From JADKIH01 sp031417555 (GTDB lineage Bacteria > Bacteroidota > Bacteroidia > AKYH767-A > 2013-40CM-41-45): a stretch of 64,000 nt of DNA. Of the stretch, positions 1 to 9,252 are shown in pieces. The stretch is from assembly GCA_031417555.1 (NCBI GenBank), contig JANOVV010000087.1, positions 1 to 64,000 on the forward strand, given 5' to 3'. The notes under the pieces are model-generated. The model saw nothing but the letters and a program-made list of their open reading frames with translations. It was not told where the DNA came from and did no database searches. Both the position numbers and the translations under genes were made by a program. Every line of letters starts with the position of its first letter. Position 1 is the stretch's first letter.

Positions 1-611
1 AGTTGCTCTCCAGCAGAGCACAACGCTGCTTCGCTTAACAGAACAAAGATTAAGAATATTATTGTAATATAGTACTTCAATTATGTCAAGGAAAATTAGG
101 ACTAACAGTTAAAACATGTAAGGTTTTTTCAGGACGAGACAGTGACCTGGCAATCCCATTTAAGCTGACCACCTTTTTCCGGTTCAAATTGACCAATATG
201 ATTCGGAATAATCAATTTTGGCTTGGACAGTTTTTGAATGGATTAATTTTGAGCAACAGAAGCCGCATTTAAAACAATAATGAAAGTCTACAACCTGATG
301 AGTTTATTCAGTCAAGTAGTTCTGCAATCCACGTCCCAAGCCACTTTAATAAGCTCCTACGATTCAACTGCTTTGCATTATGAAGTTGGATAAGTAATCA
401 AGCCGAAAAAACCACTCTAAACATATCTGAAATAGACGAAAAACGAAAAAGGTTGAATAGTTTATTTGATATGATAAAGCAAAAAGATAAATCCATTTAC
501 TTTTCTAATGCATATTCTGGGATAAAAACAACCTGACGGCTACTACGATTATTTCCATTAGTTGGCGGATTGTTTTGAGTTATTTGATTTTTAACCTAAT
601 CTGCGGGGAAT
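1..611. repeat. Gene-free leading segment with possible insertion-sequence end remnant
   Basis: No convincing gene is visible here. Two similar blocks, TTTAAGCTGACCA (159-171) and TTCAAATTGACCA (183-195), lie 24 bases apart. Spaced repeats containing TGACCA are typical of the multiple terminal repeats of IS21-family elements, so this may be a decayed IS end. No istA or istB coding remnant could be read after it, only short fragments broken by stops (for example around 317-400 and 440-530). The stretch TTGGCGGATTGTTTTGAG near 562-579 resembles the tail of the dispersed repeats near 24.8 kb. Confidence 0.3.
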
Positions 612-1955
612 TTACCGTACACAAATCAACTTACAGGTCTTTGATTTCCCTTCTTTTTGCAGTCGCAAAAAATAAATTCCCGCAGGGACTTCAGGATAAA
701 TCACTTTATTCAATTCTCTTGAAACTGATTCAGAATATACTATGCGTCCTGTAAAATCAATTATTTCCAGAAGATCGCTGTTAATGTTGTTGATCGTGAT
801 TTTATTTTTAAAAGGATTAGGAAATAAATCTATGCTGCTTTTTCTTCCAAATAAATATTGAGCGGATAAGATGGAACAATAATCTGAATAAGTTTGAGCA
901 ATATAGCTAAATGATGTATCATCAGTTGGGGTAAAAGATAAAGGCGAATAAATTTGTTCACGACCATTATATTGAAAATAATTCCTTTCTAATAACGTAA
1001 TATCTTGACTCGGGAAACACGAAATATTAAATAAAGTATCAAAAGAAATTTCAGATCCATACATGTATGCGATTAAATGTCCTCTTTCGTAACGAAGTGA
1101 TTTAATATCATTTGCAACCAGATCTGGCCAAAACTTACTTAATAATGTAATGCCATTTGATTTTATTTTTATACCAACAGTACCGTTAAAGCTACCTGAA
1201 TATTCTGAGCATAACATATATATATTGCCGGAACTGTCCACTGTTGTCGATGTCGCTTTTAAATATTCAATGGTATTTGTTAAGTTAGTATTATAGTTTT
1301 TACGCCAGAGAACTGATCCATATTGATTGAATTTTGTCAAAGCAGGAAACTCATCCATTCCACCGCTGGCTTCCTCATTGACACAAGCAATATATGTCGA
1401 ATCAGGTAGCAAATGCATTCCAATAAAATGTGCAGATGACAAGTACCAGAAATTAACCGAAGCGCCGGCTATACCATTACTGTCAAAATAGGAAGCGTCT
1501 GCAATGTGAGTGTGACCGGGAGAATAATCATCGACTATCCAAACCCCTTTTAACAACGACGGGAAAATATCGACCATGTTATAACTACCTCCGGGTAAAA
1601 CAGAACTTGCAATAACGAATTGAACATTGCCTGATGTATCCATTTTAATCAGAGCGCCATTATAAGTGTGTGAAGAGGGAGGAAAGACATAGCCCTGCAA
1701 CTCTAAAATGTAAAGTGAAGTTCCATCGAATGCAGAACCTATGAGTTTGTTAGGATATGTCAATGTTACGATATTTCCGGAAAAATTTTTTACCCATATT
1801 GTGTTTCCCAGAGAATCCAATTTAAAGACAGAATTTTCTTTTATGCCGTATTCGTATTTTTGTATGCCTATTACATTGGAAAATTTTTGTCCCGACACTG
1901 TAAAAGAAAAAATTATCAGGAGAATCAGAATAGAATAAGTTATCGATAGTCTCAT
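612..1955 (-). CDS. T9SS type A sorting domain protein, secreted, function unknown
   Basis: A 447-aa secreted protein. Residues 1-22 form a signal peptide ending in VSGQ. The middle carries repeated K-x-D-x-x-G-N-x-x-W/F style segments (for example KLDSLGNTIWVK and KMDTSGNVQF), as in beta-propeller-like Bacteroidota surface proteins. The C-terminal 75 residues are a T9SS type A sorting domain: SIDLFPNPF, then a DFTGRIVY strand and PAGIYFLRL near the end. Such proteins cross the outer membrane through the T9SS and lose the domain at the surface. It stands alone and no enzymatic motif was recognised. Family placement is solid; the biological role is unknown. Confidence 0.85.
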   Translation of the reverse strand: MRLSITYSILILLIIFSFTVSGQKFSNVIGIQKYEYGIKENSVFKLDSLGNTIWVKNFSGNIVTLTYPNKLIGSAFDGTSLYILELQGYVFPPSSHTYNGALIKMDTSGNVQFVIASSVLPGGSYNMVDIFPSLLKGVWIVDDYSPGHTHIADASYFDSNGIAGASVNFWYLSSAHFIGMHLLPDSTYIACVNEEASGGMDEFPALTKFNQYGSVLWRKNYNTNLTNTIEYLKATSTTVDSSGNIYMLCSEYSGSFNGTVGIKIKSNGITLLSKFWPDLVANDIKSLRYERGHLIAYMYGSEISFDTLFNISCFPSQDITLLERNYFQYNGREQIYSPLSFTPTDDTSFSYIAQTYSDYCSILSAQYLFGRKSSIDLFPNPFKNKITINNINSDLLEIIDFTGRIVYSESVSRELNKVIYPEVPAGIYFLRLQKEGKSKTCKLICVR

Positions 1956-2212
1956 AGAAAAGATTTTAATTTAGTTTGAAGGTATACATTATAGATTCAT
2001 TCGATTTGTTATTTGGCAGATTGATGTGAATTGAAAGTAAGTGGAGCAGTTTCTGGGGTAAAAAAGTGTTCATAAAAAAATATTTTCCTCAACGGTGATA
2101 TCCGCAGATAAAAAAGAATTAAAAATAATTCCTCGCACTAACAAAAGAAAAAGTATACAAAAATAACAATAAACTTTCCTGATTTGGTGGATTAAAAGAA
2201 AATTCCGAAGGA

Positions 2213-3142
2213 CTATTTATCCAACCGAATTCTGTAAGCAATTCCTGCCATCATAAAGTAGCCATCTTTTGTTTTTGACCGGGAACCGGAAGTACTGATG
2301 TTAAATTTCTCATCCGAAAATGTATAGAGGCTATACTTTCTTTTATAAGTTATTCCGGGTTCGAAAAACAAAACTATTTTTTCCGAGATATACCAATTCA
2401 GAAAGAGACGCAGCTGGGCATAGCCAATAGGCTTATCTCCTTCCTTTAAAAATAACTCACTAAAATTCTTGTGAAGCGAAGTAGTGCTGGTGAATGAAGC
2501 ATAAGAAATACCGCTATAAAAAGATGAACATATTTTATATTCCAGATTTATTGCAGCTGGAAGGTTGCCATAAACAGTGGTTTTATCAGAAGCTTTCCAG
2601 TTGATACCGATCAATGGAACAAAATAATTTCCGAAAAGCTCACGGTTGTAATATAATCCGAAATGATAATGTGTTTTTACTGATCGCTTGAATTTGAATA
2701 ATACAACACCGCCATATTGAACATTCTTACCTCGTAAACTAAATTCATCAGCGCTGATCTTTGGAATAAAAATGCCGGTAGTACTCCACTTTTTGTTATT
2801 CCACTTGTAGTCGTAGCCGATATATAGTCCGAATGAATAAATGTTGAATGCATGCAATTCATCATTAGAATTTATTCTCCTGTAATTTACTCCGGCAAGG
2901 ATAGTGTTACTGTCTTTCTGAACCAACGGTACCATTAACGTTACATCGAATTCGCTGTCGATTTTTTTATCAGTAGCGCTTTTAAAATATTGATTTGGGA
3001 AATATTGATATTTGAAACTTAATACATCAAAGATTGGTTGAGAAGCAAGACGTAAAGGAAGAATAAGTAGCAACAGGATTGATTTATTTTTCATTATTTC
3101 AGTAATATGATTAAGCAAACGCTTATTTATACCGGCTGACAA
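2213..3142 (-). CDS. Outer-membrane beta-barrel protein, DUF6268-like
   Basis: The open frame allows 309 aa, but the better start is the internal ATG at 3094. That start directly gives a signal peptide (MKNKSILLLLILPLRLASQ) and a 293-aa product. The rest is alternating hydrophobic/polar strands with aromatic residues (YKYEFN-type strands, GYDYKWNNKKW, YYNRELFGNYFVP), typical of an outer-membrane barrel. Its overall look (FKYQYFPNQYF, then a VPLVQKDSNT strand) fits the DUF6268 group of Bacteroidota barrels, though this could not be tested by search. A 71-aa small membrane protein is encoded just upstream on the same strand and may be cotranscribed. Function unknown. Confidence 0.7.
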   Translation of the reverse strand: MSAGINKRLLNHITEIMKNKSILLLLILPLRLASQPIFDVLSFKYQYFPNQYFKSATDKKIDSEFDVTLMVPLVQKDSNTILAGVNYRRINSNDELHAFNIYSFGLYIGYDYKWNNKKWSTTGIFIPKISADEFSLRGKNVQYGGVVLFKFKRSVKTHYHFGLYYNRELFGNYFVPLIGINWKASDKTTVYGNLPAAINLEYKICSSFYSGISYASFTSTTSLHKNFSELFLKEGDKPIGYAQLRLFLNWYISEKIVLFFEPGITYKRKYSLYTFSDEKFNISTSGSRSKTKDGYFMMAGIAYRIRLDK

Positions 3143-3144
3143 GT

Positions 3145-3360
3145 TTAATAATAACTTCCTATATATCCTGGATTATTTGGTGGTAACTGACTATATCTAA
3201 AAAATATTCCATCTCTATTGGCATTATTGCTTCCATAAAATTTTACAAATCTTTCGGAATCAGAAATCAATAGCCCGCTATATGTAAAGATAAAAGAAGC
3301 AATTATAAATAAACTTAAAACAGTTTGAAATCTATGTGAATGTGATTTATTATGTTTCAT
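3145..3360 (-). CDS. Small single-pass membrane protein, unknown
   Basis: A 71-aa ORF directly upstream of, and on the same strand as, the beta-barrel gene. It has a basic N-terminus (MKHNKSHSHRFQ), one hydrophobic segment at about residues 14-33 and a polar tail rich in N, P and Y. Its stop lies 2 nt before the longest possible start of the next gene, or about 50 nt before that gene's likely start. The N-terminus also fits an uncleaved signal anchor. No family recognised. The compact arrangement supports it as real, but length alone leaves doubt. Confidence 0.5.
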   Translation of the reverse strand: MKHNKSHSHRFQTVLSLFIIASFIFTYSGLLISDSERFVKFYGSNNANRDGIFFRYSQLPPNNPGYIGSYY

Positions 3361-3557
3361 GTAATCATAAAATTTAGGTGAATCATACTACCATCCGGGA
3401 AAACAGTCCAATATTGACAAACAGTGTTTTAATACTGGAATCCTTTAATAAGAGATGAGAGTAATTAAATAAAATTTCTATTCTTTACAAATCGCTTTTC
3501 CGGTATTCAATATGTAATTACTTTAATTTACTTTCACCAAATCATTTCAAATCATTT

Positions 3558-5195
3558 ATGAAAAACACTTTTTACCGTCAGGCAAAAAAACTCCGTGATA
3601 TTGCCAACCGGTTCGATACCGAAAGTAATGCTCTAAAAATTTCAATTATTAGAGATATGGCATCAAACCGAATTCCGTTTACCGGTGCCTTATCCTCTTA
3701 CCATGAGACCCTACTATTTATAATGGCATTTCCATCGGATAAAAAAATATTTGATCTTGCTGAAAGAGAAGTATTGCGTTTGGCGGAACTATTAAAGAAG
3801 CAGTCTGAAAAAGTAAAAGAGACATACGTAAACTCCGGCATTCCTTTTACAAATTTCCGTGCTTCTTTTTCTCACGATTGTACCCGATGGCTCCTAACAC
3901 ATCCCGATTGCAAAGTGTTGATTCATAAAATTGATAATACAACTTTTGATTTAAACGAAGCATTGAAAGTTACGGTGCCTTCTCAGGAAAGAAGCGAAAC
4001 CACAGCAGGATTTACCAATGAAGAATTACTGAATGAGCTTTGTCCTAATAAAGAATTACAATTGTCTTATATAATCAATGAATTAAGCCGGTTAGACAAT
4101 CTGCCGTATATTAAAGACCATTATTACGATGGCCTCGGCATACAAACCAATGTAATTCCTAAGAACAAATTATTTTCAAAACCTTACAACAAAATTGATA
4201 TACCGGAAGTTTTTTATCACAACGATTTGGTAAAACATTTTGATGTTGATGAATTGCTGAACAGAAAGCTGCCCGCTGAAACCGTTCTTACAGTATCACA
4301 GAAAAGAGATTTAATCACAGTTATTAAAAACTCTATGGCCATGACCGAACGTGAGACTGATCCGGCCACTTATCTGAAAGAAGATACCATTCATCTTTAT
4401 CACCTGGAAAGAGGAGTATCGATTGCTATTTATGGAATGCCACAGGCACGACAACTTCCAATGGAATCATACATAGGTTATACACTTTTTAAGAATGGCT
4501 ATCCCGCCGCTTATGCCGGTGGATGGATTTTTGGCTGGCGTTCTGATTATGGTTTAAATATTTATGACCAGTTTCGCGGTGGTGAGTCTGCCTACATGGT
4601 AGCTCAAATTCTGCGGCTTTATCGTCAGCTTTTTCAGATAAATTATTTTCAGGTAGAAGCAACGCAATTCGGACTAGATAGTCCTGAAGGAATAGCTACC
4701 GGTGTTTTCTGGTTTTATTACAAGCTTGGATTCAGGCCTTTGGATGAACAACTCAGATTGTTGGCAAAAACTGAATTCCAAAAAATTAAAACACGCAAAG
4801 GTTATCGCTCTTCTGAAAAAACACTTTTAAAGTTTACCGAAAGCAATGTTTTTTTACCTCTCGGAAAGAAAGTCCAGCCCGGTGTTTATGATATTACCAA
4901 TAAGGTGAAAAAGATGATCATAAAAAAATACAAGGGAAATAGCCAGCATGCAGAACACGATTGTGTAAACGAGTTTCTTGATAAAACTTCCTGCAAAGAC
5001 TCGTTTACAAATGAAGAACATGAAGTGTTGAAAGAGGTTTCCTTGTGGGCTTCTGCAATGAATATCTCAGATAAAAATCAATTGAGAATAATGATTCAAA
5101 TGATAAAACTCAAGCCTGTTGATGAATATCGGTACCAGGAGCAGTTGCGGTTGTTTTTTCCCCCTCATCCCCGGCCTTTCTCCCGAAGCAAATAG
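3558..5195 (+). CDS. Conserved hypothetical protein with GNAT-like C-terminal half
   Basis: A 545-aa soluble protein with no signal peptide. The N-terminal half (about 1-250) is helical and charged. Residues about 285-400 read like an acetyltransferase-type fold: a GYTLFKNGYPAAYAGGWIFG strand pair, then FRGGESAYMVAQILRLYRQ, a VEATQFGLD segment and FWFYYKLGFRPLDE, which resembles the YxKLGF end of GNAT domains. That reading is inference from pattern only. The last residues (PPHPRPFSRSK) are encoded inside a dispersed intergenic repeat, so the native C-terminus may have been replaced or extended. It stands alone, with a convergent oxygenase-like gene downstream. Coding status is firm; function is not known. 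Confidence 0.6.
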   Translation: MKNTFYRQAKKLRDIANRFDTESNALKISIIRDMASNRIPFTGALSSYHETLLFIMAFPSDKKIFDLAEREVLRLAELLKKQSEKVKETYVNSGIPFTNFRASFSHDCTRWLLTHPDCKVLIHKIDNTTFDLNEALKVTVPSQERSETTAGFTNEELLNELCPNKELQLSYIINELSRLDNLPYIKDHYYDGLGIQTNVIPKNKLFSKPYNKIDIPEVFYHNDLVKHFDVDELLNRKLPAETVLTVSQKRDLITVIKNSMAMTERETDPATYLKEDTIHLYHLERGVSIAIYGMPQARQLPMESYIGYTLFKNGYPAAYAGGWIFGWRSDYGLNIYDQFRGGESAYMVAQILRLYRQLFQINYFQVEATQFGLDSPEGIATGVFWFYYKLGFRPLDEQLRLLAKTEFQKIKTRKGYRSSEKTLLKFTESNVFLPLGKKVQPGVYDITNKVKKMIIKKYKGNSQHAEHDCVNEFLDKTSCKDSFTNEEHEVLKEVSLWASAMNISDKNQLRIMIQMIKLKPVDEYRYQEQLRLFFPPHPRPFSRSK

Positions 5196-5320
5196 TTTTT
5201 TATATAGCAAATTAATGGCGGGAGAAGGGGGAGCTTCTTTAGCTACTCAACGGTTATTCTCCCAAAGGAAATAGTTTTTACATAGCAAATTAATAGCGGG
5301 AGAAGGGAGCGCTTCTTTAG
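5178..5320. repeat. Two-copy tandem repeat overlapping a gene 3' end
   Basis: Two imperfect copies of a 64-65 base unit lie at 5178-5242 and 5257-5320 (period 79). Both begin TTCTCCC, share AAATAGTTTTT and TAGCAAATTAAT, then GCGGGAGAAGGG, and end GCTTCTTTAG. Within each copy, TTCTCCC and GGGAGAA can pair into a hairpin. The first copy contains the last codons and stop (5193-5195) of the upstream gene. Confidence 0.85.
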
Positions 5321-5321
5321 T

Positions 5322-5374
5322 CCCTCTCCGGCCAGGAACGTAAATAATGAAAATATTTTCTGTTCCGGAGAGGG
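5322..5374. terminator. Long inverted repeat between convergent genes
   Basis: Arms CCCTCTCCGG (5322-5331) and CCGGAGAGGG (5365-5374) are perfect complements. They sit just past the stop of the convergent oxygenase-like gene and downstream of the 545-aa gene. There is no clear U-tract, so it is either a weak bidirectional terminator or part of the adjoining dispersed repeat. Confidence 0.45.
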
Positions 5375-5386
5375 GTTGGGGTGAGG

Positions 5387-6034
5387 TTAGACGTTCATCC
5401 GAAAGGAATTCCAATCCACTCCGATTCTGAAGGTCTGGTATAGTCGCACATTTTGAATCGAAGATCCATAATGTTTTGTAGCAGAGTGAAGAGCGCCTGA
5501 CGGATATGCTACAAGCCGATTAAAGCGGTAACCTACTCTGTCAATTTCAATCCATTTATTCCGTTGTTTGGTTTCTTCTTCAAAACGATTACGGATATCG
5601 ACAACTTTCATTTTGAGCCTTCGTCCATCTTTTGATGTTGGAGGATCCGTCAGTCCAGTACTTTTATGCATCCAGAGAGAAGTTCCGCAATCGAGTGGAA
5701 GATTTGGTGTCAGGTAAACCAATGCTGTGATGTCATCGTGAGGATAATCGGAATGAACACCTGGTATTTCCTTGTTCTTACCTTTCGCAAATCCAAAATA
5801 AAACACACCGTTCTCATCTGTAGGATCTGTATCCCAGCGATTAATTTTTATTCCAAGTATTTTTTCCAGCTTTTGTTTCACGCCCGGTTCGTGGTAAACA
5901 TTGCGGCTGCGAAAACCTGTGTAATGTTTAGGTTCATGATAGTCTGCATTCAATGCTTGGCTGTGCACCTTTTGCGGATCATCATAAAAATCATCTTTGA
6001 CTATTAGGAAACGTTTGTATAAAGCAGTACTCAT
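5387..6034 (-). CDS. 2OG-Fe(II) oxygenase-like protein (DUF6445-like)
   Basis: A 215-aa soluble protein that looks like a small double-stranded beta-helix oxygenase. The probable metal ligands are an HxD pair, H94 and D96, in PGVHSDYPHDDITALVYLTP, and a distal His, H183, in YPSGALHSATKHYG. R197 in VRLYQTFRIG would suit 2-oxoglutarate binding. This layout matches DUF6445-type proteins and prolyl-hydroxylase-like enzymes, some found near secondary-metabolite genes. The substrate cannot be told from the sequence. It is monocistronic, on the minus strand. Confidence 0.7.
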   Translation of the reverse strand: MSTALYKRFLIVKDDFYDDPQKVHSQALNADYHEPKHYTGFRSRNVYHEPGVKQKLEKILGIKINRWDTDPTDENGVFYFGFAKGKNKEIPGVHSDYPHDDITALVYLTPNLPLDCGTSLWMHKSTGLTDPPTSKDGRRLKMKVVDIRNRFEEETKQRNKWIEIDRVGYRFNRLVAYPSGALHSATKHYGSSIQNVRLYQTFRIGVDWNSFRMNV

Positions 6035-6159
6035 TTAATTTATCGTTTTAGAGAAAATAAAAATACCTGTTTTTTTTTACATAGGTCCTTTATTTTTCTT
6101 AAATTTTGAATGTATAAAATTCAGGATCGAATTTTTGACATTCCTTTTCTTAATCTACT

Positions 6160-6205
6160 CTCGCTGGGCGATTTCTATATATGACTTCGTCCGCGACACA
6201 GCTGG
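6160..6205. repeat. Dispersed repeat, family 4, copy 1
   Basis: A short block starting TCGCTGGGCGAT and ending with GACTTCGTCCGCGA (6183-6196). Both ends recur in the same order at 19075-19153 with a longer interior, so this is a shortened copy of the same intergenic repeat. The surrounding 6035-6457 has no gene. Confidence 0.6.
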
Positions 6206-6457
6206 TATAGTAGAAAACCTATTTGTAAAGATTACTTTCATTTCACTCTTGCTTACTTCCCCGTGGAAGATTTTTAATCACAACTGTTCGGATCCTTTAA
6301 GTAAGAATAATTAAACCCAAAATAGCCAATTTATAAATGTTGCGAAACTTTGCACATCTTTGAAATTTAAATTCAATTTGAAGAAAATATTCTTATGTTT
6401 GTTAATATAACAAAAGAAATCATAACATTTCTAAAAGGTAAGATTTAAATATTTTTT

Positions 6458-7405
6458 ATGAGGCCGTTTTTATACATTTCTATTTTATTTCTATTTTCTT
6501 CCTGTGCAACATTATATACAGGAAATAAATCCGTCATTCATTTCAGTACTTCACCTCAAAATGCAGAAGTCAGAATAAATGATAAAATTGTGGGTGTAAC
6601 TCCATTGACTCTTAGAATTAAAAGATCGATAATTAAGAAAAAAGTTACTTTACATAAAACCGGTTATGCAACCAAAACTATCGAGCTTAAAAGAAAATTT
6701 AAATTGATTTCTCTCTTAAGTAATGTTGCAATTTTTGTTGATGTTGCTACAGGTGCAATTATTGATTATCCAAATCATTTTATTCAGACTAATTTAAAAC
6801 TTAAAGACACTAGTAAAGTAATAGCGACATCATATAATTTAGAAGATAATTTTTACTTGATAAGTCGTGAAGATACATTCTACACAACCCCATTCCAGGA
6901 ATTACATCTCAAATCATTTTTAAGTGATAAAATAGACAAGATAAATTTCAAACTTTTAGACGGTACTGAAATGTCAATTCCTTCAGAGGATGTTATAAAA
7001 TATAAACGACTCGAAATATATCACATAGGAATTGGGGCGCTCTATTTATATTGTCAGATAAAAGTAGATTTTAAGATTAAAGAATATATTCCGGTATTTT
7101 TTTCAGAAAGGAAACAAAAAAAGAAATTTATGTTTATGGAAGAACTTTTATTCAACAAAGAGTTTCATCTGGTAAAATCATATGTAAATGTTGTATCAGC
7201 GGATGCTATGACACAGGGTGTGTCTATGAACAGTAAACCGGTTTTCTATTTATATAGAGATGGCGAAGTCATAAAACCTATTAAACAAAAAGAGCTGCTA
7301 AAAATGGTTGAATTAAATTTTAGTAATTACAAGGATTTGATAGTAATGCTTAATAAAAGGAATAAATTCAAAACACTTGAAGCGTATGTATATAATGATA
7401 AATAA
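6458..7405 (+). CDS. PEGA domain lipoprotein
   Basis: A 315-aa lipoprotein. The signal peptide ends in a lipobox, LFSSC, with Cys16 as the lipidation site. Residues about 27-80 form a PEGA domain: FSTSPQNAEVRINDKIVGVTPLTLRIKR, then a KTGYATKTIEL strand, the standard surface carbohydrate/protein-binding beta fold. The remaining 230 residues are mixed alpha/beta, rich in K, F and Y, with no family recognised; PEGA lipoproteins often carry such lineage-specific tails. Monocistronic. A TATGTTTG box at 6394-6401 is a possible -7 element, without a well-spaced -33 box. Confidence 0.75.
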   Translation: MRPFLYISILFLFSSCATLYTGNKSVIHFSTSPQNAEVRINDKIVGVTPLTLRIKRSIIKKKVTLHKTGYATKTIELKRKFKLISLLSNVAIFVDVATGAIIDYPNHFIQTNLKLKDTSKVIATSYNLEDNFYLISREDTFYTTPFQELHLKSFLSDKIDKINFKLLDGTEMSIPSEDVIKYKRLEIYHIGIGALYLYCQIKVDFKIKEYIPVFFSERKQKKKFMFMEELLFNKEFHLVKSYVNVVSADAMTQGVSMNSKPVFYLYRDGEVIKPIKQKELLKMVELNFSNYKDLIVMLNKRNKFKTLEAYVYNDK

Positions 7406-7672
7406 TTTCAAATTCTGTTTAATATATAGGAATCAAAGGAAATAATAAATTAAATCAATAAACAAAAATGAATAGATCATAATATTTTCAAGTTTTAATG
7501 AGAATCTAAGTTTTGTTTCCCATTACTTAACTAATGTTTATTAAAGTTACGAAAATCAGTGATTGCGAATTCTAAACAATTTGGGTACACTTCGAAGTGA
7601 CACACTCATTTAAAATAATATTCTTATATTAATTATAAAATTCGTGCTAAACACTTCTCCAAATTGAAGTTC

Positions 7673-9061
7673 CTATAATTTGATAATCTTCTGCACTACC
7701 AGTCCTTTTAGTGAATGAATGCGGATAAAATAAACTCCCGGTAAAAACTTCCCGGTTGGTAATGTGACTGTCGTTTTTGCATGAACGATCGTTTCGAATT
7801 TTACTCTGCCTGTAATATCGATTATGTCTACTTTGTATTCTCGGCCACAAATGAGGCCCGAGGCGGCCAGATTAAACTCACTATTCGAAGGATTTGGGAA
7901 AACCAGCCATTCGACTTTTGAATCATCGTATTCCGTTACACTTAACGGGCATCGAAAGTCACTTCGATAAAATTTGGGATTTGCATCTGTGATTAACGAA
8001 TCAAATAACTGGAGATTAAAGATATCATATACAAATAATATATTGGTCGATGGTAAATCCTCAACTGCACATATGAATGAAAACTGATTGTGATTTCCAC
8101 CAGGATTTACAAGAACTTTTAAACGTTTATTAATATTATAATTAGTCAAAGCATGGGTATTGTACCTAAAGAAAAACAATTGTTTATCGAAGCTATTTAT
8201 ACTTGTATCCGTATTAGGTTGAAAAATAAATCCGTAATAAACCGAAAACGCAAAAACATTTATTCCTGAGCCGTTGTAAATTGTTTCAATATTTACTGTA
8301 TTATTTATAAAATCGTAAGTCATTAAATTCACTATTGAATCACCAGGACTGGATACAACGTACAAATGATAAGAATCTGAAAAATTAAGTGCGACAGGAT
8401 TACTCATAAAAGGAGAAAGTACAGTGTCAAAAAGAATTTGTTGAGTATTTCTAAGAATAATTATCAATTCGGTTTCGTTGTTTTGATTGAGCCCGACTAC
8501 TGCAACATGTGAATCATATAAATTGGACACAAATAATGGAGTTATATTCAACCGCAATGAAAATGGATTAGAATATAAATTGAAAATATTATTTGTCATG
8601 CTTGTATTTCTAATATAAGCCAACTGATTATTGGATACACTTATTCCGGCAATACTATCTGTTACTATAGTATCTACTCCAACTACATTCGGGGAATCAC
8701 AGTAAGTTAAATAATTGATTGTATAGGTTAACAACAGGTTATCGTTTCCCAAGCACATAAGTTTAGGATCATAGGTTAGCCCACCCGTTTCATCAATATC
8801 AAAATAATCAATTCGATTAAATAATAAGAGCGAATCGATTTGAAAGTAATGTTGGGGGCCATAACATCCAAGACTTCCAATTGTTGGGCTGACGTTTGCC
8901 GAATCATTTCCATCACAAATGATTATTTGGCCAAAATCCTGGCAAACGTTTCGCACATAAAACCGAATATCTTTTCCATCTGTTGATTTCAAAACTTGTT
9001 GTTGAGCCTGCATAGCGAACCCAAAAACCATCAGATAAATAAAAATTAAAATTGTTTTCAT
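7673..9061 (-). CDS. T9SS type A sorting domain protein, secreted
   Basis: A 462-aa secreted protein. The signal peptide covers residues 1-19 (MKTILIFIYLMVFGFAMQA). The body is beta-rich, with many N, D and S residues and no recognised catalytic domain; strand repeats such as NNETELIIILRN suggest a propeller-like structure. The last 80 residues form the T9SS sorting domain, with EWLVFPNPSNSEF, DIIDITGRVKF and PGVYFIRI. It lies alone between the PEGA lipoprotein (convergent) and a barrel gene on the same strand 192 bp upstream. Confidence 0.85.
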   Translation of the reverse strand: MKTILIFIYLMVFGFAMQAQQQVLKSTDGKDIRFYVRNVCQDFGQIIICDGNDSANVSPTIGSLGCYGPQHYFQIDSLLLFNRIDYFDIDETGGLTYDPKLMCLGNDNLLLTYTINYLTYCDSPNVVGVDTIVTDSIAGISVSNNQLAYIRNTSMTNNIFNLYSNPFSLRLNITPLFVSNLYDSHVAVVGLNQNNETELIIILRNTQQILFDTVLSPFMSNPVALNFSDSYHLYVVSSPGDSIVNLMTYDFINNTVNIETIYNGSGINVFAFSVYYGFIFQPNTDTSINSFDKQLFFFRYNTHALTNYNINKRLKVLVNPGGNHNQFSFICAVEDLPSTNILFVYDIFNLQLFDSLITDANPKFYRSDFRCPLSVTEYDDSKVEWLVFPNPSNSEFNLAASGLICGREYKVDIIDITGRVKFETIVHAKTTVTLPTGKFLPGVYFIRIHSLKGLVVQKIIKL

Positions 9062-9252
9062 GATAATAAAATATAATTTTGATTAATAGTAGCTTCTCCT
9101 GAAAGGTAAATTTTTAATAATAAAAATAGTATCGGAATTTAATCAGTCTTACGCATAAATTTAATGAAGGAATAATAAACCTAAAAGTATCACAAAGAAA
9201 TAATAATTACAAGGGTGTTTTCGCAAAAGAGGCCTCGCTATTCCGGATTTAC

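Noticed and set aside
1..611. A decayed gene in the leading segment
   Set aside because: Only short fragments with stops are readable, and no family could be matched; kept only as a possible IS end.
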